Shown: in pieces, positions 28,802 to 40,640 of the stretch
Position numbering within the stretch: position 1 is the first letter of the stretch
Layout: every line of letters begins with the position of its first letter
DNA from: Methylobacterium mesophilicum SR1.6/6
GTDB lineage: Bacteria > Pseudomonadota > Alphaproteobacteria > Rhizobiales > Beijerinckiaceae
Direction of reading: 5' to 3'
DNA length: 64,000 bases
NCBI RefSeq assembly: GCF_000364445.2
Contig: NZ_CP043538.1
Coordinates: 6,157,447 to 6,221,446 of the forward strand
The notes under the pieces: generated by a model
Database searches by the model: none
What the model was told of the DNA's origin: nothing
Seen by the model: the letters and a program-made list of their open reading frames with translations, nothing else
Made by a program: the position numbers and the translations under genes

Positions 28802-28844
28802 GGCAGGCCTCCTGTCGGTCCAGAGTGCCGCAAAATCCGCGACA

Positions 28845-28867
28845 GTGCATGCAGGAAGTGTATGCAC
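28845..28867. promoter_or_regulatory. Inverted repeat, candidate GntR operator
   Basis: GTGCATGCAG and GTGTATGCAC lie next to each other; AGTGCAT and ATGCACT form 7-base arms. The site is in the divergent region between the SnoaL-like gene and the transporter operon. Its core TGTATGC matches the sites at 27351 and 24624. Confidence 0.5.
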
Positions 28868-28997
28868 TTTGACGCTGGATTGAGCACAGGATGCCTACGG
28901 GCCTACAGTCAGTTGTCCGTGCAGCGGCCGAATCTGCCAATTCCGGGTGGCATGGAGGTTGCGGACGGTTGGGGCGCCCCGCCCTCGGAGACACGCC

Positions 28998-30179
28998 ATG
29001 GCCTCCTTCCTGCCCCCGACCCTGCGCCGCATCGCGGTGACGACGAGCGCGCTGCTCGGCCTCGCGGTCACGACCGCGCACGGTGCCGACACCGTCAAGA
29101 TCGGCCTCGTGACGGCCCTGAGCGGCCAGTCCGCGAAATCCGGCGAGGCGATCTCCCGCGGGATCGGGCTCGCCATCGACGAGATCAACGCCAAGGGCGG
29201 CGTCCTCGGGCGACCCCTCGAGCTCGTGGCCCGCGACGACGAGGCCAACCCGTCCAAGGGCGTGCTGGCGACCCGCGAGCTGATCCAGCGGGTCGGCGTC
29301 GTCGCGGTGGTCGGCGGCCTCGACACGCCGGTCTCGATGGCGATCGTGCCGATCGCCAACCAGATGAAGGTGCCGTTCATCGGCCCCTGGGCGGCCGGCA
29401 CCGGCATCACCCGCAACGGTGCGGCCGACAACTACGCTTTCCGCGTCTCGGCGGTCGACGCCCTCGTCGACGAGGCGCTGGTCGCCTACGCGGTGAAGAC
29501 CTACGGGGCGAAGAAGCCCGGCATGATCCTCATCAACAATGCCTGGGGCGAGTCGAACCAGAAGGGCCTCAAGGACGCCCTGCAGGCCGCCAACCTCCCG
29601 GCGGCCGGCATCGAGAAGTACGAGGCCAACGACGTCGACATGGTGCCCCAGCTGTCGCGGCTGAAGGAGGCCGGCGCCGACGCGCTGTTCCTCGTCGGCA
29701 ATGTCGGCCCCTCGGCCCAGGTGGTGAAGTCGCTGGACCGGATGGGCTGGTCGGTGCCGGTCGTCTCACACTGGGGTCCGGCGGGCGGCCGCTTCGACGA
29801 GCTCGCCGGCCCGAGCGCCGGCAAGGTGCACTTCATCCAGACTTTCACCTTCGCGGGCAACGCATCGCCGAAGGCGACCGCGGTGCTCGACGCGCTCAAG
29901 GCCAAGTACCCGGCGATCAAGTCGATGGCCGACGTCACCCCCGCGGTCGGCATCGCCAACGCCTACGACGCGACACACCTGCTGGCTCTGGCCATCCAGG
30001 CCGCCGGCTCCACCGAGGGCCCGAAGGTCCGTGACGGCTTCTACAAGATCGGCACCTATCCGGGCCTGATCAAAACCTACGACAAGCCCTTCGCCCCCGG
30101 CCGGCACGACGCGCTGGGCCCGGAGGACTACGTGTTCACCCGCTTCAAGGACGGTGAGATCGTCGCGGTGACCAACTGA
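28998..30179 (+). CDS. Branched-chain-type ABC transporter substrate-binding protein
   Basis: 393 residues with a Sec signal (RRIAVTTSALLGLAVTTAHGA) and the Peripla_BP_6 pattern DTVKIGLVTALSGQSAKSGEAISRGIGLAIDEINAKGGVLG. It belongs to the LivJ-like class that binds amino acids, aromatic acids or amides. The gene is the first of a three-gene operon and is followed by livH after 8 bases. Confidence 0.93.
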   Translation: MASFLPPTLRRIAVTTSALLGLAVTTAHGADTVKIGLVTALSGQSAKSGEAISRGIGLAIDEINAKGGVLGRPLELVARDDEANPSKGVLATRELIQRVGVVAVVGGLDTPVSMAIVPIANQMKVPFIGPWAAGTGITRNGAADNYAFRVSAVDALVDEALVAYAVKTYGAKKPGMILINNAWGESNQKGLKDALQAANLPAAGIEKYEANDVDMVPQLSRLKEAGADALFLVGNVGPSAQVVKSLDRMGWSVPVVSHWGPAGGRFDELAGPSAGKVHFIQTFTFAGNASPKATAVLDALKAKYPAIKSMADVTPAVGIANAYDATHLLALAIQAAGSTEGPKVRDGFYKIGTYPGLIKTYDKPFAPGRHDALGPEDYVFTRFKDGEIVAVTN

Positions 30180-30187
30180 GCCCGGCG

Positions 30188-31057
30188 ATGCTGACCTCCA
30201 TCCTCGTCAGCGGCCTCGGCCTCGGCAGCATGTACGGCCTCGTGGCGCTCGGCTTCCACGTGACCTACGCGGTGTCGGGGACCGTGAACTTCGCGCAGGG
30301 GAGCGTCGTCACCCTGGGCGCGGTCCTGGCCTACGCGCTCGGCGTCACCCTCGGCTGGCCGATGCCGGCCGCGATCGTCCTGGCGCTCGTGGGCTGCGCC
30401 CTGTTCGGCCTCGTGGTCGAGCGGGCGCTGGTCCGCCCGTTCGTGGCGCGCGGCTCGGACGCGTGGCTCCTGGCGACCGTGGCGGGCGGCATCGTCCTCG
30501 ACAACACCGTGCTGTTCACCTTCGGCAAGGAGCCGCGCAGCCTGCCCTCGCCGCTGGCCACGAAGCCGGTGGAGATCCTCGGGACCGGCATCTACCCGCT
30601 GCAGCTCGTGATCCCGGTCGTCGGGATCGCGCTCGCCTTCGCGATCCGCACGGTGTTCCGGAAGACCGATCTCGGCCGCGTCCTGCTCGCCGTGGCGCAG
30701 AACGCCGACGCCGCCCGGCTGATGGGGATCGACGTGCGCCGCACCGTGGCCTGCGCCTTCGCGCTCTCGGCGGTGCTGGCCGGCATCGCGGGGCTGCTGA
30801 TCGCACCGCTCTTCTCGGTCTCGGCCGAGCTCGGCACGCTGTTCGGCATCAAGGCCTTCGCGGTGGCGATCCTCGGCGGCATCGGCTCCGCCACCGGGGT
30901 GATCCTGGCGGGGCTCCTCTACGGCCTCGTCGAGGCCGGCGTCACCGCGACCCTGGGCTCGACCTACACGCAGCTCGTGGTGTTCTCGGTGATCATCCTG
31001 GCCCTCACCCTGCGCCCCGACGGCCTGCTCGGCCGCGCCGCGGTCAACAAGGTCTGA
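30188..31057 (+). CDS. ABC transporter permease, LivH type
   Basis: 289 residues, several membrane helices, motif GTVNFAQGSVVTLGAVLAYALG at the N-terminal end and QNADAARLMGIDVRRTVACAFALSAVLAGIAGLL in the coupling region. It is one half of the membrane channel; the other half is the LivM part of the next protein, 4 bases downstream. Confidence 0.94.
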   Translation: MLTSILVSGLGLGSMYGLVALGFHVTYAVSGTVNFAQGSVVTLGAVLAYALGVTLGWPMPAAIVLALVGCALFGLVVERALVRPFVARGSDAWLLATVAGGIVLDNTVLFTFGKEPRSLPSPLATKPVEILGTGIYPLQLVIPVVGIALAFAIRTVFRKTDLGRVLLAVAQNADAARLMGIDVRRTVACAFALSAVLAGIAGLLIAPLFSVSAELGTLFGIKAFAVAILGGIGSATGVILAGLLYGLVEAGVTATLGSTYTQLVVFSVIILALTLRPDGLLGRAAVNKV

Positions 31058-31061
31058 CGCG

Positions 31062-33530
<2,469 letters not shown>

Positions 33531-33887
33531 CGGGGACACGGTGCCGGGACGCGCTCGGGGGAGGTACGCCTCCGGCATCATGAGGCGCGCCATGGCAAGG
33601 GCACGGGCCGGCGCGCGGCCCGTGCCGGGGCACCGGCTCGAACTCACCGGGCACCCCGACCCGACCTTGAACCGGCGGTTCCTGGGGGTGGCGGCGAGCC
33701 ACCCGGGCAGCCAGCCGGGGGCGGTCGCGGTCGCGGACGTGACCGTGCCGGGCGGCGCGCATGCATCACGCTCGTAGGCTCAAGACCCTGCGCAGCCTGA
33801 TACCCGGCGGGTCAGCCTCGGCGCCCTTACGACGAAGTCCCACCGCTTCAGGATCGACCCGGCACATCCAATCCCGGGAGCATATGC
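33531..33887. other. Intergenic region, no gene seen
   Basis: Short frames only. It contains the hairpin at 33600 and otherwise nothing I can support. Confidence 0.5.
33600..33626 (+). terminator. Hairpin after the transporter operon
   Basis: A perfect 10-base stem (GGCACGGGCC and GGCCCGTGCC) with a 7-base loop, about 70 bases after the fusion gene. It has no T-run, so it is either a weak or factor-assisted terminator or an mRNA-stabilising hairpin. Confidence 0.5.
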
Positions 33888-34799
33888 CTAGATCAACGCG
33901 TATCCCGCATCGGCGCGCTCGATCCGTCCGCTCGTGGCGAGGTGCATCCCGGTCACCCTCAAGCCCTCCGCCGCCGCGCGGTCGAGAATGCGCCGTCGCG
34001 TCGTGATCGCCTCCGCCGGATCGGCATCCCAGATCACCGTCCAATCCGGGTGCGGCATCTGCAGCACCCGCGAGTGGACGATATCGCCCCAGATCAGCAG
34101 CCGATCGGATCCGTCCGCGATCAACACGCCCATATGCCCCGGTGTATGGCCGGGCAGCGGCAGCGCATGGATGCCCGGCGCGAGTTCCGCTTCGCCGGAG
34201 ACACGCCGGATCCGGTCGGGATAGGCCGCCAGCACCGCCTGCGCCGTATCGAACATCGGGCTCAACGCGGCCGGAGCAGAGGCTCTGGCCGCCGCATCCG
34301 ACCAGTAGGTCACCTCACGCTCCTGCAACACGAGTTCCGCGTTCGCGAACCGCGCGAGGCGGTTCGGCGTCAGGAGACCACCCGCGTGGTCGGCATGCAG
34401 ATGGCTCAGCCAGATGGTCTCGACCTGATCCGGCCGCACGCCCTCCGCCGCCAGTGCCGCGGTCACACGGTTGAATCCCGGCCCGAGCACGGTGCCGCAG
34501 CCCGCATCGAGCAGCCAGTGCCGTTCCCCGCGTCGGATCAGGAACGCGTTGACCGGCTCCGGCGACGGGCCCGTCGCGGGAAGGCCGGCATCCTTCAACA
34601 AGGCCTGTCCGGCTTGGCTCTCGGCGGCCGGGATCATGCTCGGCTCCAGCGGAAAGAGCCCGTCGCGCAACGGTGTCACCGTGAACGCGCCGACCCGGTA
34701 CGGACCCCTCACGGGCGCGGCTGCCGCAGGGCGGTGCAGCCCGAGCGGGACCAGGGCGGACGCGGCCAGCAGGGTGCGGCGGGAGAGTTGAGGCGACAT
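33888..34799 (-). CDS. Metallo-beta-lactamase-fold hydrolase, exported
   Basis: 303 residues with a Tat-type signal (SRRTLLAASALVPLGLHRPAAA). The zinc motif HLHADHAGG, a later His in PLPGHTPGHMGV and an Asp in LIWGDIVH are present. The family includes lactonases, phosphorylated-substrate hydrolases and lactamases; sequence alone does not choose. The ATG at 34799 is divergent from the histidine kinase gene at 34975, so the two share a promoter region. Confidence 0.85.
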   Translation of the reverse strand: MSPQLSRRTLLAASALVPLGLHRPAAAAPVRGPYRVGAFTVTPLRDGLFPLEPSMIPAAESQAGQALLKDAGLPATGPSPEPVNAFLIRRGERHWLLDAGCGTVLGPGFNRVTAALAAEGVRPDQVETIWLSHLHADHAGGLLTPNRLARFANAELVLQEREVTYWSDAAARASAPAALSPMFDTAQAVLAAYPDRIRRVSGEAELAPGIHALPLPGHTPGHMGVLIADGSDRLLIWGDIVHSRVLQMPHPDWTVIWDADPAEAITTRRRILDRAAAEGLRVTGMHLATSGRIERADAGYALI

Positions 34800-34974
34800 G
34801 GCCGGCTCCTCGGAGAGGGGACAGCGCCATCCTCCGGATCGTGCCGGGATCAGACCAGGGAAGTCCGCCCGCGGAGATCCGGGCATTCTTCCCGTCTGCT
34901 TGAGCGATGGCTTGCGCACCCCGACGATCCCGGTGCCAAATCACGCCCTCGCTCCGAGCGCGGCCGTTTGATCC

Positions 34975-36315
34975 ATGAGCCTGCCCACGCATCTCGGTCT
35001 TCGCCTTCTCGTGGTCGCCGTGCTCTGCTTGGCGGGGGCGATCGCATGGGCCGCCTGGGACGCCCATGCGAGCCTCCGTGCGGAAGCCGCCATGTCGGCG
35101 GATCGGATCGCCGCGCAGCTGGCGCGGCAGCCGGGCCTCGGAAGCGCCGGGCCGGCCGCGATGCCGGTCAGCGCGCCGCAGGCCGCACCGGCGGTCCTCA
35201 CGCTCCTGCCGGGCATCTGCGCCGACATCCATCTCGGCGTGGAATTGCCCCGCCGCTTCTGCGGTGACTGGGACGGCCTCGATGCCGCCCCCGCGTGGTT
35301 CCGCACGGCGCTCGTCCGGGGAACCGATACCGCGCCAACGATCCGGGCGGTCGTGTTTCGCGAGCGCACGATCGGCAGCGTCACGACATGGCCCGATCCG
35401 ATGGCATCGGCGGCGCGTCTCTGGCGGCGGACGTGCCTTGCAGCGGGCCTCGCCCTCGGTCTGGCTGCGGCGACGGTGCTGCTGAACTGGCTCGCCGTGA
35501 TGCGCCTCGTCGCTCCGGCCGGGCGGATCGTGCAGGGGCTGGAGAACCTCGACACGGCCGGCCCCCGACCGTCGCTGCCACGCTTCGCCGCCACCGAGTT
35601 CGACCGCGTTGCCCGCGCCTGCAACGCACTCGCTGACCGGCTCGCCCACACCGAAGCCGAGCGCGCGGGCCTGATGCAGCGGCTCGTCACGGTTCAGGAA
35701 GACGAGCGGCAGGCCCTCGCGCGCGACCTGCACGATGCCTTCGGCCAGTGCCTTGCCGCCGTGGGTGCCCGTGCCGCAGCGATCGAACTGGCGGCGCCCC
35801 CGGAGCGCGCGGATCTTCGCGATGACGCCCAGGGCATCGAGGCCATCATCGCCACCATGCGGGAGAGCCTGCGTGGAGCGCTGGCCCGCCTCGAACTGCC
35901 GGATCTCGCCGAAGCCGGTCTGGAGGAGGCGCTGCGTAGCCTCGTCGCGGACTGGCGAGGACAACTCAGGTCCGGCCCGGCCCTGCATCTCGATGTGACG
36001 GGCGATCTCACCGACATGCCCGAGAACGTCGCGGCGAGCCTCTACCGGATCGCGCAGGAACTCCTGACGAACGCCTTGCGCCACGGCAGGCCGAGCCGGG
36101 TCTTCCTGCGGCTCGACCGGTCGGAGGCCGGGCCACGGACGGTGACGCTGACGCTGGACGACGACGGCGGCGGCGATGCGTCCCGAGCCGCGTCCCATAC
36201 CGGCCGGGGGCTCGTCGGCATCCGCGCACGGCTCGCCGCCCTCGGCGGAGCGTTCTCGCTCACCGGCACCGGCACCGGGATCCGGGCCTGCGCATCCGTG
36301 CCAACCGTCGGCTGA
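34975..36315 (+). CDS. Sensor histidine kinase, NarL/UhpB type (HisKA_3)
   Basis: 446 residues. A first membrane helix (about residues 8-27), a periplasmic sensor region of about 115 residues with two Cys (GICADIH and RRFCGDWD), a second helix (about 150-175), a HAMP-like linker, the HisKA_3 box ALARDLHDAFGQCLAA with phospho-acceptor H253, and a HATPase_c domain (ELLTNALRHG, GRGLVGIRARLAALGG). It is followed by its response regulator after 9 bases. The signal sensed is unknown. Confidence 0.93.
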   Translation: MSLPTHLGLRLLVVAVLCLAGAIAWAAWDAHASLRAEAAMSADRIAAQLARQPGLGSAGPAAMPVSAPQAAPAVLTLLPGICADIHLGVELPRRFCGDWDGLDAAPAWFRTALVRGTDTAPTIRAVVFRERTIGSVTTWPDPMASAARLWRRTCLAAGLALGLAAATVLLNWLAVMRLVAPAGRIVQGLENLDTAGPRPSLPRFAATEFDRVARACNALADRLAHTEAERAGLMQRLVTVQEDERQALARDLHDAFGQCLAAVGARAAAIELAAPPERADLRDDAQGIEAIIATMRESLRGALARLELPDLAEAGLEEALRSLVADWRGQLRSGPALHLDVTGDLTDMPENVAASLYRIAQELLTNALRHGRPSRVFLRLDRSEAGPRTVTLTLDDDGGGDASRAASHTGRGLVGIRARLAALGGAFSLTGTGTGIRACASVPTVG

Positions 36316-36324
36316 GGTCGCCGC

Positions 36325-36990
36325 ATGGCCACGTCCATCCTCCTCGTCGATGACCATCCCGTCGTGCGGGAGGGCTATCGCCGCCTGATCGAGCGACAGC
36401 CAGGCTTGGTCGTGGTCGCGGAAGCCGAGAGCGCGGCAGCGGCCTATTGCCAATACAAGGCTCACGAGCCCGATCTCGTGATCCTCGACCTGTCGCTGCC
36501 CGGCCCGAGCGGCATCGAGGCCATCCGTCACATCCGCCAATGGGACGGGGCCGCCCGCATCGTCGTGTTCAGCATGCGCACCGGAGCGTTGATCGCGCGC
36601 CAAGCCTTCGCCGCAGGGGCGAGCGGGTATGTCAGCAAGGCGAGCTCACCCCGTGAGCTGCTGGCGGCGGTGGCCGCCGTGCTCCGCGGCGAGCGAGCGA
36701 TGAGCGCCGACATCGCGCGCGCGATCGCCCAGGACGAGGTGGCCGGGGGGCGCACGGCGCTCGACGACCTCAGCCCGCGGGAACTCGAAATCCTGAGCCT
36801 GACCGCGGGCGGGATGACCGCCCAGAGCGTAGCCGAGGCGCTGTGTCTGAGCCTCAAGACGGTGCACAACAACCTCTCGGTGATCCGCGCCACTCTCGGG
36901 GCGCGCACCGATGCCCATCTCGTCTGGATCGCGATCGGGGCTGGGCTTGTATCGCCCTCCGAGGAACGAATGCCCCTGCGGAAGCCCTAG
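36325..36990 (+). CDS. Response regulator, NarL/FixJ type
   Basis: 221 residues: receiver domain with the acidic pair in LLVDDHPVVREGY, phospho-acceptor D55 (LVILDLSLPGPSG) and a LuxR-type HTH (LSPRELEILSLTAGGMTAQSVAEALCLSLKTVHNNLSVIRATLG). It is the partner of the kinase just upstream. Targets are not evident; the divergent metallo-beta-lactamase-fold gene and the downstream TonB receptor are candidates by position. Confidence 0.95.
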   Translation: MATSILLVDDHPVVREGYRRLIERQPGLVVVAEAESAAAAYCQYKAHEPDLVILDLSLPGPSGIEAIRHIRQWDGAARIVVFSMRTGALIARQAFAAGASGYVSKASSPRELLAAVAAVLRGERAMSADIARAIAQDEVAGGRTALDDLSPRELEILSLTAGGMTAQSVAEALCLSLKTVHNNLSVIRATLGARTDAHLVWIAIGAGLVSPSEERMPLRKP

Positions 36991-37262
36991 GATTTCGTGC
37001 GCTCTGACGACTTCTCGACCAAAAGCCAACAGACTGACATCCACCCCGAGCCGAAGTTGCCGGACGGCTGACGAGCGGCCGCTTCTGAGAAGAGTCGGCA
37101 GCGGTCGGGGCGGCTGGGTTGGGTCGCAAGCGGACGGGCCGCTCGGTGTGGATCTGCGCCGGCCCGCCTTCGAGCAGCAAAGCATGGACGCGGACCGTCG
37201 TCTCCGCGCCCGCCTCTGGCCCAGAAAAGGCCCGCCGAGCGTCCGGACGCACGCGGGTGGGC

Positions 37263-39425
37263 TCAGAAGCGACCCGCGATGGTCAGGCGCACGGCCGTGG
37301 GCTCCACCGGATGGAAGACCCGGTCGATCAGCCCCTCCGCCGCCTCGCCGGGCAGGCGGGACACGTACGCGTAAGTGATCTGGTCGGACTTGCTGTTGGT
37401 CAGGTTCAGCACGTCCAGCGAGACGCTGATGCCGGTCTCGAAATTGTAGCCAACCCGGCCGTTGAACAGCGCGGTCGGTCGCGAGCGGATCGAGTTGTCC
37501 TCAATCAGGGGTCGCGGGCCGAAGTAGCGGAATCTCAGGGAGCCGAACCAGCCGAGCGGCTCGCCGAAGGTGACGCCCGCCGAGGCGATGGTGGTGGGCG
37601 CCTCGGGCACGCGGTTGCCGACCGGATCGTAGTCCGAGAACCGGGCGTTGGTGATCGTCAGGTCCCCCTCCAGCGACAGCCAGGGCGTTACGGCGTAGCG
37701 GTTCGTCCACTCGACACCGAAGCGCCGGGTCGGGCGACTCGGCTCCGTCGTGCCGGTGTCGCCCTGGAACAGGTTCTCCGAGGCGAAGTCGAGCCGGAAC
37801 AGGGCGAGGCTCGTCTCCAGACCGGCGATGGAGCGGTTGCGCAGCCCGACCTCGTAGCCCGTGGACGGCACCAGGAACGGCGAGCGGGTGGTGTTGAACA
37901 GCGACGACGTCGGGTCGACGGTGGCGGTCACGCCGCGCACGTCGTTCGAGTGGAAGCCGCCGCCGTAATTCACGTAGAGTTCGGTGTCGAACCACGGCCC
38001 GAGCGTCAGGCCGAGCTTCGGGTTGACGATGCCGTCCCGCGCTTGGCCGGAATTGGCCGGCGTGTCCGAGACGACGCTGGCGGAGTAGCCGTCCGCGCGG
38101 AAGCCGATCGAGGTGCGCAGCCAGTCGGTCCAGCGGACCCGGTTGTCGAAGTAGAAGGCCCCGCTCGTCTCCAGCACGCGATCGTCGAGCACCCCGGAAC
38201 GGTACTGCCGGTTCGTGGTGTTGAACAGACCGACACGGATCGAGTCGGTCCGCGTCTGCACGCCGATCTCGTTCTCCATCGGGCGCCCGAACAGGTCGCC
38301 CTGGAAGATGTGCAGGGCCTCGCCGCCGCCGATAATGCGTTGATCGAGCTGGTGGAACTGGTCGCCATTGACCGGGTCGTTGAGGAAGTAGGTGAAATCG
38401 TTGAACAGGTTCAGCTGGGACCGGATGATGTAGGCCGAGGCCCGCGTCACGCCCGTATCGTCCGTCGCACTGAACTTGCCCGAGAGCGAGAAGCGCGAGG
38501 TGTCTCCGCCATCCGCGGGATTGATCGTGCCGTAGCGGCTGATGAGGCCAGAGACGACGGCGCGCTCGGGGATCTGGTTGGTCGCCGTCCACCGGGCTGC
38601 GTAGGCCATGCCGGTGATCGAGAAGCCGTCGAGCGGTGTGCCCTGGCTGTAGCGGGCCACCCCGTTGATCTTGCGCAGCGCGTCCGGGACGACCCACGGG
38701 CCGTCATAGACCTGCGCCTCGCCAGCCAGGAGCAGGTTGCCCTCGCCCAGCGGCACGGTGGTGATCGACAGGGCGCGCTTGTAGCCGAAGCTGCCGATCG
38801 ATGTGAGGGCGACGTTCCTGGGTGTCGCGTCGAGGTAGTCGATCCGCACCGAGCCCGCGGAGGCGAAATCGCCGTCGCGCACGAAATACGGCCCCTTGTG
38901 GAATTCCACGGCACCGACAAGCTCGGGGATGAGGAAGTTGATGTCGGCGTAGCCCTGGCCGTGGGCGTGGGTGCGCATGTTGAGCGGCATGCCGTCGAGG
39001 AACAGCGCGATGTCGGTGCCGTGGTCGAGGTTGAAGCCGCGCAGGAAAAACTGATTGGCTTTGCCCTCGCCCGAGTGCTGTGTGACGATCAGCCCCGGCA
39101 CCGCCTCCAGCACCTCGCCGGGGCGGGTCACGGGGCGGCTGTTGACCTGCGCACCCGTGATGACGCCGGAACTGGCGGAGTCCACCGGTGTGCTGATCCC
39201 GCCGATGCCGGTCGTGCCTCCGACATAGCCTGCGCTCGCGGACGGACCGGCTTGCGGAGCCATGGCCGCGGCGGTCTCCGCCGTGACCGAGATCTCCTCC
39301 AGCGTCGCCTCGGTGGTCGCCGCACGCGACGTGGATCGGTCCTGGGCTACAGCCGCTGATGCGAGTGCGGCGAGGCCGAGGCCCGACAAGGTCGAGAGCC
39401 GTCGGCCGGTTTGACGGTGGAACAC
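37263..39425 (-). CDS. TonB-dependent outer-membrane receptor, under cobalamin riboswitch
   Basis: 720 residues: a signal peptide (LSTLSGLGLAALASAAVAQ), plug domain (RPGEVLEAVPGLIVTQHSGEGKANQFFLRGFNLDHGTDIALFLDGMP) and a 22-strand-type barrel ending in F (LTIAGRF). The conserved HAHGQGYADINF lies in the plug. The start is a GTG at 39425; no ATG allows a full signal peptide. A cobalamin riboswitch occupies the leader, so the likely cargo is vitamin B12 or a corrinoid or a compound replaced by B12-dependent metabolism. The sequence is not close to E. coli BtuB, so I leave the symbol open. Confidence 0.88.
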   Translation of the reverse strand: MFHRQTGRRLSTLSGLGLAALASAAVAQDRSTSRAATTEATLEEISVTAETAAAMAPQAGPSASAGYVGGTTGIGGISTPVDSASSGVITGAQVNSRPVTRPGEVLEAVPGLIVTQHSGEGKANQFFLRGFNLDHGTDIALFLDGMPLNMRTHAHGQGYADINFLIPELVGAVEFHKGPYFVRDGDFASAGSVRIDYLDATPRNVALTSIGSFGYKRALSITTVPLGEGNLLLAGEAQVYDGPWVVPDALRKINGVARYSQGTPLDGFSITGMAYAARWTATNQIPERAVVSGLISRYGTINPADGGDTSRFSLSGKFSATDDTGVTRASAYIIRSQLNLFNDFTYFLNDPVNGDQFHQLDQRIIGGGEALHIFQGDLFGRPMENEIGVQTRTDSIRVGLFNTTNRQYRSGVLDDRVLETSGAFYFDNRVRWTDWLRTSIGFRADGYSASVVSDTPANSGQARDGIVNPKLGLTLGPWFDTELYVNYGGGFHSNDVRGVTATVDPTSSLFNTTRSPFLVPSTGYEVGLRNRSIAGLETSLALFRLDFASENLFQGDTGTTEPSRPTRRFGVEWTNRYAVTPWLSLEGDLTITNARFSDYDPVGNRVPEAPTTIASAGVTFGEPLGWFGSLRFRYFGPRPLIEDNSIRSRPTALFNGRVGYNFETGISVSLDVLNLTNSKSDQITYAYVSRLPGEAAEGLIDRVFHPVEPTAVRLTIAGRF

Positions 39426-39539
39426 GGGAGCCTCGGCAACGGCAGTGGCACGTCACCGCGAACAAGTCCGAGACAACCGCGTCAGCGCGGCTGTCTCGAC
39501 ACCCACCAGGACACCCCGCCCGGCGCGTTTCGCGTGTGA

Positions 39540-39725
39540 CCACGGCTGACGGCAGGTCTCCTGGCTCGCGGGTCGCCGCCCTCGCACCGTCTTCCCGGAT
39601 GGGTCTCATCCAGTGACGCGGTGGTGCTGGGCTCGCCGCTTACAGTTGCGGGGGCAGCCGCGGCCTTGGAGCAGGCTCCTCACCGCGTTCCCTTTTGATC
39701 CCCGAGGGGAACCGTCACAGTCAGG
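39540..39725 (-). promoter_or_regulatory. Cobalamin (AdoCbl) riboswitch
   Basis: On the minus strand the leader has the B12 box AGCCAGGAGACCTGCCGTCA (39547-39566) and the core GCTGCCCCCGCAACTGTAAGCGG (39636-39658), both diagnostic for cobalamin riboswitches, with the GGGAA...GCGGTGAG upstream part. The element ends about 115 bases before the receptor start, leaving room for an expression platform. High cobalamin should shut the receptor off. Confidence 0.95.
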
Positions 39726-39849
39726 CTAGGTGATCGGCCAAAGCTTCGTCAACGCGACGAAGCGCGTTCCTGTGACGTGTGCCCTTTTGGCTGCGTTCGG
39801 GAGCGCGCCTTGTGGGAGTGGCCGGCCGCTCCCGCTGCGTGCAGTCCCG

Positions 39850-40173
39850 CTATTCAGCCTTGCGATGCCCGCGACCGTGCTGATCCTTGTCGGCACCTGC
39901 CGCCGCCGCGGCTTCCTTCTCGGCCTTGCCCGCCGTCGCCGTGCTCGTGGCGGCGTCGCTGGTTGCGCCGGACGGTGCGTTGGACGCGGCCGATTTCGGA
40001 TGGCCTCTGCCCTCCGTCGGCGTCTCGGCTTTCCCACCCTCCATCACCACAGGATGGCCGGCATCGGCCTTGGCGCTTCCGGCCGCTTGGACCTCGGCCG
40101 TCTTCTGCTCCTGTGCGCTCCGCGTCGCATGGTGCTGGCCGTCACCGGACTGACCCTTCGCGGGATTCGACAT
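39850..40173 (-). CDS. Alanine-rich, probably disordered small protein
   Basis: 107 residues, very hydrophilic and low in complexity (many Ala, Gly, Lys, Glu, Gln; ATSTATAGKAEKEAAAAAGADKD). A GAGGT ribosome binding site precedes the ATG at 40173. It resembles stress-associated or KGG-type small hydrophilic proteins in composition only. No domain is recognised. Confidence 0.5.
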   Translation of the reverse strand: MSNPAKGQSGDGQHHATRSAQEQKTAEVQAAGSAKADAGHPVVMEGGKAETPTEGRGHPKSAASNAPSGATSDAATSTATAGKAEKEAAAAAGADKDQHGRGHRKAE

Positions 40174-40193
40174 CGTGACCTCATCTGTGCTGG

Positions 40194-40355
40194 TCACGCG
40201 GCAACGGCCCACAGCCGCCACAGTTCGGTGAGGTCGCCCGGTGCGACGAATGGCCGAACGCGGCGCGCGGCCTGCGCGGCTTCCCTGCCAGACAGGTCGT
40301 CGACATGCGCGGGCCCGGACGCGCTAGGGCGATCACCGTCGTCGTCTTCGGTCAT
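40194..40355 (-). CDS. Possible small protein (53 aa)
   Basis: MTEDDDGDRP start, soluble, ends WRLWAVAA. It lies 20 bases upstream of the Ala-rich gene on the same strand. The ribosome site is weak (GGGCGG), and I cannot name a family, so this call is tentative. Confidence 0.35.
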   Translation of the reverse strand: MTEDDDGDRPSASGPAHVDDLSGREAAQAARRVRPFVAPGDLTELWRLWAVAA

Positions 40356-40431
40356 TGCCGCCCGGCCGGTTCGAGCGGGCGGCAACCGCGCAGCCAGCCG
40401 CGGAACCCATGCTCTTGAGCAGTGTGAGCGC

Positions 40432-40629
40432 TCAAGACCGCACGAAGGCTCTGTCGCCGCCACCCCGGGCGATGAGATTGAGAGTGGCGACCGTCCGCTT
40501 CTCCACCAGCTGAGTCTGGAAACGGACGGGCCGCTTGCGGCCGCAAACCGGACAGCCACCTGTCTTTCCTTGCACGCGGTGCGCTGACCGAGATCGCGCC
40601 GCGACGTTCTTGAGCCGAGCCGGTTGCAT
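40432..40629 (-). CDS. Possible small zinc-ribbon-like protein (65 aa)
   Basis: Contains CPVCGRKRP followed by FQTQLVEKRTVATLNLIARGGGDRAF, which looks like a coherent protein segment. A single CxxC could bind a metal as a dimer. It is divergent from the topoisomerase gene with only 11 bases between starts. It may be a real small gene or a chance frame. Confidence 0.35.
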   Translation of the reverse strand: MQPARLKNVAARSRSAHRVQGKTGGCPVCGRKRPVRFQTQLVEKRTVATLNLIARGGGDRAFVRS

Positions 40630-40640
40630 GCGAGGCCGCT

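Noticed and set aside
33541..33777. 78-codon frame after the transporter operon
   Set aside because: No ribosome binding site or motif, and it spans the hairpin at 33600.
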